NCBI RefSeq assembly: GCF_000002995.4
Contig: NW_025062286.1
Location: 1-64,000, forward strand
DNA: 64,000 bases
Source of the DNA: Brugia malayi
Taxonomy: Eukaryota; Nematoda; Chromadorea; Rhabditida; Onchocercidae
Direction: 5' to 3'
This document shows positions 17,156-28,810 of the stretch, in pieces. Position numbers and translations under genes: made by a program. Position 1 is the first letter of the stretch. The number at the start of each line of letters is the position of its first letter. Below the pieces are notes generated by a model, which had not been told where the DNA came from, made no database searches, and saw only the letters and a program-made list of their open reading frames with translations.

Positions 17156-19944
17156 TGTTTGATATTATCAGGTTTGGGGGATAAATTTCTCGCGAGTAAG
17201 TTCCGTGGGATGTCTCAACAATGTCACTGAGTAATACTAATTATAATGTTTAATTTATTCATTCTGAATTTTTTTTTTCCAGATTAAACTATAAATAATT
17301 GGTAATACCAAATTTTTTTAAAATAATTAGTGGTATTTTATGTATACAATAATTGGTAAATATTTAGTATTATAAACAAACAAATGAAAAAGTTGATGTG
17401 ATTAATTGAATTGAAATTTGAAATTTGATAATAATTATTATTTGTTTTCTTTTTTTTCTTCTGTATATTTAATGTTAATTTATAATTTTTAAGCTTAAAA
17501 TGATTGAAATATATTGAGTCATAAAAGAAATGAAAATATCTTGGAAGGTATCAGTAAGAAAGCCAGAAATTTGCTGAAGAGAAGGAAATATTTGAAGATG
17601 TACGAAGTGATGAAAAAGGATGTCAAATACTTCGGTGGTTCTTTCAATAAAAATATGTTAAATAAAACAAAACTTTTTTGAATAATGTTCTAATTTGATT
17701 AAATGATTATGATTTAGCTATCATATATAATTGAGCACAGTGTTTAATTAGCATTAAATGAGTATATTAAATTAAATATGCGCTCAAATCCTCATCATAA
17801 CTTAAACTATGACAAAAAATGAGAAACACTATATGAATGTAACGATGATTGAAAAAAAATTCTTTTTTCCTTAAACAATTTTAAATGATTGGTCTCATTT
17901 TGCTTTACATTTTTTTCCAGGAGAATGAATTCTTCTGAATCCTTTGGAAAATCCAATTTAATCAGATTCACCTCATTTCAAGCAATGCAGTTCCAATAAC
18001 ATTGATGAATAGCAGATATTTTTATCATATGAGAAATCGTTATTATTATTATTGTTATTATTAATTATTATGATTGTTAGTGCTGCTAATTATTGCGTAC
18101 CTAATGCGTTTTCTTCGTTCTTTCGTCTCTTTTCCTAATCTCTCATAGCTTATCACAATGTATTCATTTTTCATCTTTCAACGATTACAACAAATAAAAT
18201 CAAAAACAATGTTTGAAACACTACATCTCCACATTCTAATTGATTGAAAATCATTGAATGATATCGTCCTTGCTCCTTTCTTGCTGTTTTTTTTCCTTTT
18301 AAATGAAATATATCATTAAATGAAATACTATTTGATTCAAATTCGTTTACGAAGCAGCGCTAACTAAAACAAATTTATGTTATTCGCTAGACTGGGAAAA
18401 AGAAATAATTCAATAATAAACGAACTTCCGATTAAAGAAATATATCACCACTGAACTGTTGTACTAGCAGGCACCCACCTCAGGATTATTTAGTACGCGA
18501 TATAAGTAATGTATTGGGCTCATAAACATTATTTAATCAATATTATTTGATATTAAAAAAAATTACTTCTATTTTCTTTGCTAAATCAGAATAACATACG
18601 AACATTTGCAGTAAATGCATACTGTTTTTACAAATGCATGTTGTTTTTTACAAAATTTTTACAAATTATTAATTTAAACTTTAAACCAATCAGTTCATAT
18701 TTTGATGTTTGGCATTATTGTAGAACTATTAATTTAATAGTCAAAAAAAAGTTTTACGCTTATTTTTGGAACTTATGAGAATTGTTTGCCTTATTATATA
18801 TCATTCATTTTCATAGCAGAAGTGCACGTTACACTCTACAGCATATTTATGAAGAGTCTCGTAATATCAAAATATTTCACACAATCTTACAAATAACTAG
18901 TTTTAGTTTTATTTTTAAATTTACCTTCAACTACATTGAAGTTAATTTAAAAATACCTTCCAATGAATCTTAAGAATTTGAAAGAAATTATCACGAACTT
19001 TACTAAAGAGAAGAGAAAAAATCTTGCAATTGCCATAGAAAAAAAAAAGCTATCGACAGAATAAACTGCAATTTCATCAATCCCAGCAAACTTTGCATCA
19101 TCCACAAAGAGGCGTATATTTTCCGCACTGAACTCAAAGCTCAAAGCACATTCCTATCCAAGTGTCCATGTATCTTCATCCAGCAAATATACAAGGTTCA
19201 TTTGCTTCCATATCTATAGCAAAATGATAAAGTGAAAAGGTGAAATGATAAGGCATGAAACGATTTAAAAAAAAATTTTAATAAATTCAATTAATGAAAG
19301 ATTAGCTGAAGAAAGTGTTCATATGTTTTAATAATTAGATGATTTCGTAAGTTAACATGTAACAAATATTTTAGTCGTTCAATGAAATACGTTTTTGTAT
19401 ACTCTTTGCTTCGGATGATTTGCACTGATTTTTTCTTTCTTTCTTGAACTAACTATCAATTCAATAATTTCATTCAATACTATTGACGATCAGAATTGTT
19501 CCATTCAACTCTTATATACTTCTATAGGGATAGTATCGCCATGATTCGTAAATCTAATTATAATTATTTCCGAATTCTGATATGAATTCATTATTTATTC
19601 ATTATTTAAATAAAATCATTGTTTTTTAAATGATTTCAAATGATTATTTTTATTAACTAATATGGAATCGAAGTTTGTTGGTTCATTGAAATTTGTGTAT
19701 TTCGGCAATAATCGTCAAAGCTTCCGGATTGCATCACGGAGATAAATTTTAGTGGAAACTATAAAAACTTGTAAGTTTGGACACAAATGATTGAAATTTG
19801 AGGAACAAGACATGAGGAGGTAATAGGAAATATCGTTAAGTACTAGAAAGTACTTTTTTCTTTTACCAGTTTATTTCGTTTTTTTTTTGTCTTAATAAAT
19901 TTCATATATTCAGAATGTTTATTGGTTATTTTAGGATAAATTTA

Positions 19945-20056
19945 TTATTCCCTAAAATAAACGAATAGTTTATAAAGAATATTTTCAAAACAATTATTTG
20001 TTATTCCCTAAAATAAACGAATAGTTTATAAAGAATATTTTCAAAACAATTATGCT
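19945..20056 (+). repeat. Tandem duplication of 56 bp (two copies)
   Basis: A 56-bp unit beginning TTATTCCCTAAAATAAACGA occurs twice in direct contact with no differences over the first 53-54 bases. It is a recent replication-slippage type duplication in non-coding DNA. Confidence 0.9.
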
Positions 20057-20760
20057 TTGACTAATTTGATTGCATCAAAATTGTGATAGCATTTTTATTT
20101 CAAATGAGATTTTTTACACTCTATTTTTCTTTGCTTCATTGAAATTTTAAAGCATTAATTCAGCTACTATTTAATGCGATTAAAATAATTATGAGATACT
20201 GTAGATGAAAATGTTTAGATCAGACTTCTATTTGTACAATCATTAATTAATTAATTGCTATCTGACAGGTTGTCGAATTTGGTTATGCATTTTTTGCGAA
20301 TCGTAAACTTATAACTGTCTTCTCAGCTGCACGATATCACGAAGATCTTTGTAATTTCGCTGCTGTTGTCGTTGTTAGTTAATTAAGACTATTTTCACAT
20401 AGCAATTAGATAATTTTCACTAGAGTCCGGGAATTAATTTTTTTTTAATTTCATAATGAATGTAACTACTAATTTTATTTAATGTTTTTGTTGTTGTTTT
20501 TTATTTGTTATTATTATTATTGGTGCTATTAATGTTAAACCATTTCTTAATTGATTGAATTATAACAAATATTAATGAAATGTTTTAAGTACATTTAAGC
20601 ATACAATAATATTATTATTATTATCGTAATTATAAATTTATGCTGAAATATGGCTTACAAGTTTGAAATATAGGTCGCAAAAAAAAGAAAAAGATAACAA
20701 AAATTTTTAGTAGAAAATGTAGTAATTGCAAATATAGGTGTTTTCATCAAAAGAATTTTT

Positions 20761-20952
20761 TTGGAGAAGAAGAAGCATTTGAAAATTCTGAAGAAAGCAA
20801 ACGCAAAACATTATTATTTATGGTTACAGATAGATAGCCATTTGGAATTATCATTTCTACAACTTAAGCCAAGCGAATATGAACAACAACGAAAGGAAAA
20901 GCTTGTACCAACGGCAGATGTTGAAGATGATTTAGAGGATGATAAAATTTAA
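20761..20952 (+). pseudogene. Unidentified decayed ORF next to the LTR (copy A)
   Basis: An open frame of about 63 codons begins at a TTG and ends in an acidic stretch, VEDDLEDDKI. After one TAA the same frame continues as STRELIEQISDELKHNANC up to the LTR start at 21,020. A charged, lysine-rich stretch precedes it. I do not recognise the family. It is best read as the end of a coding sequence that gained a stop and was then interrupted by the LTR. The same ORF lies in copy B at 58,244-58,435. Confidence 0.35.
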
Positions 20953-21019
20953 ATAAGTACAAGAGAATTAATTGAACAAATTAGTGATGAATTGAAACAT
21001 AATGCTAATTGTATGACAC

Positions 21020-21584
21020 TGTCGCAAATTTTAACATTAAATGTTAACAATGCTTAATATAGTAATCCATTGATGCCTTTTACAATTCATCGTAATGACT
21101 TTTGATCTAATATCATTTCATATATTATAAGCATCGATCATGTATGTCTATTGCAACTCATTATAGTAGCCACTTATCATAATGTCTAGAAAACCCACTG
21201 TACTTTCTTTTGTTATATCCTTTCAATTCATTGTAATATCCATTGTAGTTAACTTAATGTCATGTCTAGACAATTTATCTTTTGTACAAAATTGTCTAAT
21301 TATAAACCACTCCTACATCTTAATATATGTAATGTAAGATATAATTGCTATATAAGGGTCACCCTTGTTAAAAGATTTTAATATATGTGCAATTTGTTGC
21401 CAAGAACCAGACGATTTCAATTTCAATTGTTCTCTATCAACTTATTGTCTTATTACTTCTGCTAATAAAGAAATTGGTTTATTTCTCTGTTACTCCATGC
21501 ATTTACACCTACATTTAATCAACCTCCCTGCGATCAAAAACCTCTCCCAAAATTAATAATTAAACAGTGAAATCTTCCACGACA
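21020..21584 (+). mobile_element. BEL/Pao LTR, copy A (565 bp)
   Basis: Begins TGTCGCAAATTTTAACATT and ends CTTCCACGACA. These match the TGTCGCGAA...CGACA ends of the other LTRs in the window (25,330 and 62,605) and form short inverted terminal repeats. It contains the AATAAAG polyadenylation-like word near its 3' part. It is followed at once by a primer-site-like stretch, TTTGGTGTCACGAACCAG, and then by gag, so it is a 5' LTR. Confidence 0.85.
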
Positions 21585-21609
21585 AAATTTTTGGTGTCAC
21601 GAACCAGAA

Positions 21610-22420
21610 ATGTCTGCAACTGTAGTACTAAGCGCACGACTGGCAGAAGAAAAATTGGAAGCTTTTCTCAAAGAAGTCCAAGAAATGGATCTTACGCTTT
21701 TGGAGCAAATGTTAACCGAGCAAATGTTAACCTGTCAACAAGATTCATTGAAAAAAAAAATAATGCGTCTCAAGTTGCATATTGACACATTTGAGACTAA
21801 CTGGATCCAATACATACAGGTTTCCAACAACGAATAGAAAACAAGAGGAAGACAAATACGTCAAAATGTTCGAAGATAAAAGAGGTATTTTGAACTTAAT
21901 AAGTAAAGGCAAAGAAATCATCATAACCTTAAGTATGTATATGAATGACTCAGAGTTAGTAATCCAGTCAAATAGCCCCTTACCCAACTGTTAACTTACC
22001 TCAACTACCACTGCCTACCTTCAGTGGTAATCCTAAAATGAGTGGAGAGGATTGTGGAGCAGCTTTGAAGCTGCAGTCCATTTACAAAAAATACCAAACA
22101 TCCAAAAATTAAATTATTTAATTGCATGTCTAAAGGGAGGTGCCTTATTGGCTGTTAGAGGTTATGATATAACCTCAGAAAATTACGATGTGATACGAAA
22201 AGTCCTTATTGAAAAATTTGGGCAATCACATATCATTAAAAAGTCGCTCTACAATGAGTCATATTCCGTCAAGAAGAATGATCGACAATGGAAGATAACA
22301 GTTGAAGCTACTGAAAGAATACTTCGACAACTTGAAGCAATGGATGAAAATCTCGAACAATCCAGTACTGGAATTACTACTGAAAATAAACTGCTTGCCT
22401 GGTTTCTGGACAGAGTGTAA
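21610..22420 (+). pseudogene. BEL/Pao gag, 5' part, frameshifted (copy A)
   Basis: The N-terminal reading starts MSATVVLSARLAEEKLEAF and stops at 21,837. The gag core resumes in other frames: LPLPTFSGNPK, then after a frameshift WSSFEAAVHLQKIPNIQKLN and CLKGGALLAVRGYDIT. This arrangement is typical of the Pao gag domain (DUF1759). The frame ends at 22,420 and the rest of the element is missing. The pieces cannot make one protein, so it is a dead fragment. It is repeated nearly unchanged at 59,093-59,903 in copy B. Confidence 0.85.
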
Positions 22421-23610
22421 AAAAATTTAGCTGAATAAAGTAAACTTTTCTTTTTAGATTTTTTGTTACCAAGAAGAAAAAAAATTAATAAATCGTTAAT
22501 TATATTTTATCATTCAACAAAAAGCAGAACAACAAATAGCATGTTCGAATGAAAGAATTGATAATTTGTAAGCTAAATAAGAAAAGCGGCAGTGGCATTA
22601 GTGACATTTACGCATTTCATCAACTAGATATGGAGAGGATAACTAATTCTTACTTTATTTTTTCCTAAATTTAAAATCAAAATTGTACTCAGAAATTTTA
22701 GATAATCAATCTTCGTTTAATTTTTTCTTCTATTTTTCAAATCCGTAAAACACAAGAAGAAAAAAAGAAAAATAAAAGCTGAGAAATTTAATTTAGAATT
22801 ACTTCCAATAAATTATCACTAAAATATTATAATGTGATGAAAATTGAAATTTTCTTAAACATAAATTTTAGAAAATTTATAAAATGTAATTTCGTGAATA
22901 GAAGAAAATCGTCATTGTTATAATTTGTGAAATAATTTAACCCACAAGATTGCATTCCCAATAAAGAAAGAAAAAAATGGTGTTATCAAATCGGATACAT
23001 CAAAATATACGGAAAGATTCGTGACAGCATTTTATCAGAATAAATTTTAAGCATTATGAAGTAGTACATAATAAATAAAATATTAATAAATAGTATTTGA
23101 ATAAATTTGGGAAGTATTTTCGCTAAATTGTCATTAAACTTGTCTTTAAAATACAAATAAAGGAAGAAAGAAATAATGATAATAAATAGATTGAATCATA
23201 AGAAATAAATGATTTTTTATTATCAAATAAATGAAAGAAACAAAATAAAAGAAAAAAGAATTAATTGGTAAATACAAATAATAGAAAAGGCATACAAGCA
23301 TATGAGCAAATAAATAAAGAAAAAAAGGAAGAAAAAAATAGATAAGTACACAAACAAACGAGAGGATGGTAAATGGAAAAATCGAAAAAAAAAACAATAA
23401 TTAAATGGCAATCATTAAAATTCAAAGTTCACAAAACATTTCATTTTTCGCACATTGCTTATATATTTTTTCTTTTCCCAAAAATTGGAAATAAATAAAT
23501 AAATATATATATATATATTCAAAATTATAAAAAAGTATTCAAAAATCATAAATATATGTATTCAAAATTATAAAATTTTAAATTTAAAGAAATGAGCACG
23601 ATTTATATAA
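22421..23610. other. AT-rich non-coding segment inside the duplicated block
   Basis: About 1.2 kb between two gag copies, shared with copy B. It contains many oligo-A/T runs and a short (AT)n run near 23,505. No retroelement domain or exon was recognised. Open frames on the minus strand here are phenylalanine- and leucine-rich reflections of A-rich DNA. Confidence 0.6.
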
Positions 23611-24377
23611 TGAGCCTTACCCAACTGTTAACTTGCCTCAACTACCACTGCCTACCTTCAGTGGTAATCCTAAAATGAGTGGAGAGGATTGTGGAGCAGC
23701 TTTGAAGCTGCAGTCCATTTACAAAAAATACCAAACATCCAAAAATTAAATTATTTAATTGTATGTCTAAAGGGAGATGCCTTATTGGCTGTTAGAGGTT
23801 ATGATATAACCTCAGAAAATTACGATGTGATACGAAAAGTCCTTATTGAAAAATTTGGGCAATCACATATCATTAAAAAGTCGCTCTACAATGAGTTATA
23901 TTCCGTCAAGAAGAATGATCGACAATGGAAGATAACAGTTGAAGCTACTGAAAGAGTACTTCGACAACTTGAAGCAATGGGTGAAAATCTCGAACAATCC
24001 AGTATTAAAATTATCATTGAAAATAAACTGCCTGTCTGTATTTTGAACAGAGTGTATCAACAAAAGGAACAAAAAATATGGTCAGTAGCTAAGCTAAGAC
24101 AATTCTTAGCAAAACTGATCCAAAGAAACGGAGAAGTTATAAGAAGCCAATTCTTTGGCAAAGAGAATCTAAAAATAAAATTGGTCCACGAACTAATCAT
24201 CGATATTTTACAGAATAAACTTTGGCTCTAACTGTTAATAACACCGCAAATTCATAGAAAAAGATTAGCAAAACTCAAAGACCATATGCTTTTTGCAATA
24301 GGAACCACTGAGATAATGAATGTCAAATTTATCCTAATCTAGAACGAAGAATACAACGACTGAAAGAAAACAACGCT

Positions 24378-24479
24378 TGTCTAAATTGTCTTCAACCAGG
24401 ACATACGACAATCAATTGCAAAACAAGAAAGCATGTATGTTTTTATTGCAAAGGTCACCATAATACTACATTATGCTGC
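24378..24479 (+). other. Paired CCHC zinc knuckles of the retroelement gag
   Basis: First knuckle: CLNCLQPGHTTINC, spaced C-X2-C-X4-H-X4-C. Second: CFYCKGHHNTTLC, spaced C-X2-C-X3-H-X4-C. A double knuckle of this kind is a hallmark of BEL/Pao gag nucleocapsid regions, where it binds nucleic acid. Confidence 0.9.
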
Positions 24480-24619
24480 ACTAAGCATAACGATCAAGCA
24501 CAATCAGTAGAGCCAATCGAAGAAGATCGAAAGACGACAAAGGAATTAATTCAATAATAAAGCATTCGAAAGGAAAAGACAGAGAAGTCTTGCTTTTTAG
24601 CAAAGAAGTTGAAGAAATT

Positions 24620-25050
24620 AATTTAGATATGCCAGAGGTTTCAAATAAAATTATAGTTTTATTTGGTAGTGGTGCTCAAAGCAATGTGTATCGAAGAAAC
24701 TAGCAAAAAGATTACGTTTAGAAGATATTAATTATGAACAAGTGACATTCGCGAGATTCGGCAATAGAAATTCTCAAACATCGTTTTTTGCCAAAGTGTG
24801 AATTGGAATAAAAACGATAGAAGAAGATATTATACCTGTTGTAGCCACAATAGTCGACTATCCAACAAATAAAATAAGGGTAATATCTGTAGCCAAGACA
24901 ATGCATCAGATATTTCGACTCAGCTTCCATTAACAGTGGAAATTAGCAGTTGGAAATAACTTGACTTAATTATTGGAGTTGACCATTTCTTCAAAGTTTA
25001 TCTTTTTAGAGAAAGCCCAAACTATAAATTCAGGGTTTTCTTTAATCAAT
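24620..25050 (+). pseudogene. Retroelement aspartic protease relic (active Asp changed to Gly)
   Basis: The reading IIVLFGSGAQSNV corresponds to the D-[ST]-G-A-Q motif of Pao proteases. The codon expected for the catalytic Asp is GGT (Gly). A frame break and stops follow within about 15 codons. The downstream LIIGVDHFF box is still legible. This protease is inactive. Confidence 0.75.
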
Positions 25051-25057
25051 TACAATA

Positions 25058-25329
25058 TACGACCGTGATCCACAATTCATAGATGCATGATACTTAGACG
25101 AATACAACTGTGATTAACAATCCATGATGTATGGTATTCAGATATATACAAACGTAATTCACAATTCATGAATGTATAATACTCGGACATATACAACTGT
25201 GATTCACAATTCATGGAATTATAATATCAGACGAATGCAACGATAAATAACAATCCATGGATGTATGGTATTTAGATATATACAAACGCGATTCGCATTC
25301 ATGTATGCGTGATACCCGACGAATACAAC
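25058..25329 (+). repeat. Minisatellite, 45-bp unit, six copies, alternating types
   Basis: Units begin TACAACTGTGATTCACAATT or close variants. Three end in GACGAA and three in GATATA or GACATA, in an alternating pattern that gives an effective 90-bp dimer. It lies directly against the LTR at 25,330, inside the 3' end of the retroelement internal region. Confidence 0.85.
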
Positions 25330-25754
25330 TGTCGCGAATTTAAAGAAAAACTAATAAAACTAATTAACATTTTTAAATTGTAAACAGTCTTACTGTATCA
25401 TAAACCATCTCTCCATATATTTGGCTTCTTAAGATTTACTACTCATGTAATTTTATGTGAAATTAGCTCTCATCATAATCTCTTCTTTATATGATCATAA
25501 TGCGAACACTTCCAATTCCTCCCATATGTGATTTCATCTTCGACACGCCCAATCCTCACTCATATAGATTCAATCCTGATAAACAAAAAATTGTTGTCGA
25601 CTATAAGCCCTCATAACGAAACTAAATTTCCTCCGATTTTACAAAGTCTATTTCTACTGCTCAGATTACTAATAATACGTTTTCATAAAAACAAAGATTA
25701 ATCTCACTGCTGTATCACAAATATTCGAGTATCTGACGACAACTTTCCACGACA
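25330..25754 (+). mobile_element. BEL/Pao LTR (425 bp), probable 3' LTR of the fragment
   Basis: Runs from TGTCGCGAATTTAAAG to TTTCCACGACA, the same end structure as the other LTRs. Its body is close to the LTR at 52,413-52,899; shared words include GTATCACAAATATTC and TCTATTTCTACTGCTCAGA. No matching flank duplication is expected, because the left end of the element has been lost. Confidence 0.85.
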
Positions 25755-27321
25755 TCATCATCATCACTGCTTTTACAATACCATCTTTTGCATCCAGACA
25801 TTTTGGTACTCGTCTGTAATTTCTATTCCTAATATTTTTAAAATGCAGTTCAATTAAATGTGAAGCAAGGTTCAGATCCAATTTATATCAAAAACACTGT
25901 CATAAACGTTTTCAAAGGACGAGGAAACTCGAAATGGTGAAAATTCTAACCAGTCCGATGGATTTTGCATTTTCAGGAGTGGAAAAAGTAGTTGCTTTCT
26001 AATAAAGGAATCTTCCATTGTCTTCACGTAAAATTTTTTTGATGATCAAAAAAACCGTGGAAAGCCGGCGGCAGTGTCTTCTTCATCGAAGAATACAATA
26101 AGTGTGCATTTAACATTTTACTTGATTTTGAACTCTCAAAAAAAAATAAGAAACATAAAAGTAAACATTATACCGACAAAATCAAGATAATAATAATGAA
26201 TATTGTGAACTATTTCTCTCATTTGAACTTTTCTCCCAAGCAGCTCTTCGCAAAGAGGAATTTCACAATGAATGAAAAATTCTAAATCTATAAAAACTTT
26301 TTTTATTGGGAGTTTTTATTGGAAGTTGTTATTCCTCTACCTATTTGGTTCTAATGGTATCTTTTCCTGGAATTCATTTTATTTTTATTTCAGTTACTGA
26401 AATGCCCTTTGATTGATATATAGATACGATGAAAGTTATAATCCACTACCAATCTCAACAGCATTCAATCTTAAATTAAACTTACTGCTGAAATAAATGA
26501 TATTAATTTTCAAAAACAGCCAATTTGCTAACAACACAATTCTCACTGTGCAGATCCACCAAACTGATAACAATTTGGATTAAGAAAATGAAAGCTCCTC
26601 AATTTTCACTCCATACTGATAAGCAGAAAAGTTTCTTTGAGCAAAATCTTCGTTTCGAAATGAGTTATTTATTGTATATTAATCACAAAAGCTAAAAATG
26701 TCTGTCCTTGAAAGATGAATACGGGGATTTAATCATTAAGGATGGTTAAGGATCAAAAACTTGTTCTTGGCACATTTAAGGAAACAAGTAACTATGGAGT
26801 GATAGAATTTTAGAGCTATTCAGTTGATATTTTTCATCCTTTCATCAAAGTTTTTTTATGTCATCGATCCTTGGAGTATTAGCAATATAACTGTCTCAAA
26901 AATAAATTTCAGACCGATGAGAGTATTGCAGGCTAGTATTATAGCTAAAGCCCATTATTTCATTGAAAAATGAATGGATAAATTTATTTTTATACTACTT
27001 GCTTCATATGCAGTTCCTTTTCTTTGTAGTCGATTACCAACCATATTATGAATGAGAGATGTCCAAAGTTGTCAGCTGAGAAGTTCTCCTTTTCTCCTCT
27101 ATCGAATATAGCTATTAAGGTAAACATCTTGTCTCATTCTCTTCCTTATCCTTACTTTTAAGGTGAGTTTTTCATCTGATGGAAATGAAAATCTTGTCAA
27201 TGAGACAAAACGGCTACATGTCGCGGCAGGAATGGCTGTATCAAATGTTTTAGCGCTACATTTTAAATCTTTCAGTTGTTTCGGGTTCACCTGGTAGTTG
27301 TCGTTGGTTTAAGGTTCAGAA
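25755..27321. other. Spacer without a recognised gene
   Basis: About 1.6 kb of AT-rich sequence between retroelement debris and the thymidylate synthase relic. A few short open frames occur on the minus strand near 25,900-26,100, but they lack recognisable motifs and consistent splice sites. Confidence 0.5.
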
Positions 27322-28810
27322 ATGAAGTCTTCAGGAGCTCACGGTAATGTTATGGGCGATGCCGGTATTAGAGAATGAGGATGAAAATAAATATTTGGAT
27401 CAGGTTAGACACATTTTGATGAATGGCGAAAGAATCGATGATCTCAGTGGACAATCCCAGTGTTTGGAATGCATTCTGTTTATTCGCTTCGAAATGATAA
27501 GAAATTTTTTTATACTAAGACCAAGTATATCATTGCTATGAAAAGATTTGTATAAGATTTTGTAAGGTTTCTTCGCCCCATCATTTGTTTTCTAATGGGA
27601 CCTTGTTTGTTGAAATATTAATTCGTGTAGAGATTTTATAGGTGTTGTTCCGGTATTGACAACCAAACGAGTCTACCGGAAAAGCTTTGTTGAAGAACTG
27701 CTTTGGTTCATTCGACAAATGCAAAACATTTGTCTGAAAAAGATTTGGGATGCCAATGCAGTTTCTAGATGAGTGTGATTTCAGTGATCGATCTGAAGGA
27801 GATTTAAGACCTGTTTATGGCTTTCAGGTGAAACTTGGTTTCTGTGCCAATCAAATTAATATTTATTGTTCATAGATGGCATTCGCTATGCTTTCACTGC
27901 ACTGTCCTTTGAATTTATTTTATCACTTATTTTATTATCATTTTTGATAGTTTTTAGCAATGTTGAGGCAATAATGTAATTTATAGGGCAACACTGTGCT
28001 TGCTGAGTATCGAGGCATGGATGCTGATTACATCAACCAAGGCATAGACCAATTATCCGAAATCATTGATCTGATGAAAAATGAACCGCATAATCGTTGT
28101 ATACTCAATGCATGGAATGTTATTTGATTTATTTTTTTCCTTTAAAAATTCATTTACAATTTTTTTAATGCAAAACATGCTTTGGATTCAAAGTTTATCT
28201 AACCGGCTTTAGATTTAAAACTGATGGCTTTGCCACCTTGTCATATACTTGCTTAATTCGTGGTTCGCAGTGATGAGCTTTCGTGTCAATTATATCAACT
28301 TCTGGAGACATAGTTTAGTTTTGATGCTAGTTTATAATTTTTCTTTTTTTGGTTTCTTCAGTCGTTCACTAAGCTTTTGATTTTGAGTTTTTATTTATAA
28401 GTTTGGGATTACCTTTTAATTTAATTTAGCTCGCTATGAATTCCTGACGCATATGATGGCATATGTTTGTGGTCTTAAGGTACGATCTTTTGTTGTTTTC
28501 TTTCGGACTGATCTAAAAGATTTCGAAATTTTTAACGAATTTTTTATTCAGCCTGGGCACTTATGTCAGCTCATGTGTGTGTAAAAGAACAGATTGATTA
28601 TGACTTTTTTTTCATGTGTATCTCATTTGGATTAAAATTTTCAGTAGCATTTTTTATAGCTCAAATATCAGCCGCGACAGTTTCTTACTGTCCGCTTCGT
28701 TGGAAACATTAAAACAATACATAATTTCATTTACAAGTCAGTTATTCTTGAAAGTTACCAACCGATGTTAGCAATCAAAGTATATGGCTGTATGAATCTC
28801 TTTCATGTCG
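27322..28810 (+). pseudogene. Thymidylate synthase pseudogene, intron-containing
   Basis: Thymidylate synthase makes dTMP from dUMP using methylene-tetrahydrofolate. Recognisable pieces lie in order: ENKYLDQVRHILMNGERIDD (27,380s); FGMHSVYSLR in another frame; VLTTKRVYRKSFVEELLWFI (27,642-27,827), then shifted STNAKHLSEK, KIWDAN and EGDLRPVYGFQ; EYRGMDADYINQGIDQL and CILNAWN (27,987-28,118); LKLMALPPCH, with the catalytic Cys codon, from 28,213; RYEFLTHMMAYVCGLK (28,430-28,479); and YQPRQFLTVRF to VILESYQPM from 28,660. Introns sit between these blocks. Defects include at least four frameshifts, several stops, a donor changed to ATAAG near 27,496, and Cys in place of the second Arg of the RR phosphate-binding pair. 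Retained introns show it arose by DNA duplication or in-place decay, not retroposition. Confidence 0.92.

Larger units (their letters stand above)
15223..20622. other. Non-coding region upstream of the 14-3-3 gene
   Basis: About 5.4 kb of AT-rich sequence with no recognisable exon. It contains a short (TACA)n run near 16,381, a (TTA)n run near 18,040, the hairpin and repeat pair at 16.8-17.15 kb, and a 56-bp tandem duplication at 19,945. The part nearest 15.2-17 kb should hold the 14-3-3 promoter, but no clear TATA box stands out. Confidence 0.5.
20623..23610 (+). repeat. Segmental duplication, copy A (about 2.99 kb)
   Basis: Nearly identical to 58,106-61,096 on the same strand. I saw about five substitutions plus an extra T in a T-run and one extra TA in a dinucleotide run. 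The unit holds a decayed ORF, a complete BEL/Pao LTR, the 5' part of gag and about 1.2 kb of further AT-rich DNA. The boundaries do not coincide with the LTR ends, so this is a duplication of a genomic block rather than two independent retrotransposon insertions. Confidence 0.95.
23611..25057 (+). mobile_element. BEL/Pao element internal region, gag to protease, 5'-truncated and decayed
   Basis: Starts inside gag at the words CCTTACCCAACTGTTAACTT, which are also found in copy A at about 21,980. An open frame from 23,689 to 24,231 (180 codons) covers the gag core and continues through NRVYQQKEQKIWSVAKLRQF, beyond where copy A breaks. Zinc knuckles and a protease relic follow. Near 24,965 the reading LIIGVDHFFKV fits the end of the Pao protease-like domain (DUF1758). 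Frameshifts and stops follow 24,231, and reverse transcriptase and integrase are absent. The region joins a minisatellite and then a 3' LTR-like copy. Confidence 0.85.

Noticed and set aside
21042..21566. LTR limits TGTTAACAATG...TTAAACA
   Set aside because: Other family members share TGTCGC...CACGACA ends, and the solo LTR with its target duplication confirms those outer ends.
23146..23411. Minus-strand Phe/Leu-rich open frames that look like membrane segments (also at 60,630-60,895)
   Set aside because: They arise from A-rich plus-strand DNA, have no coding context, and overlap each other in two frames.
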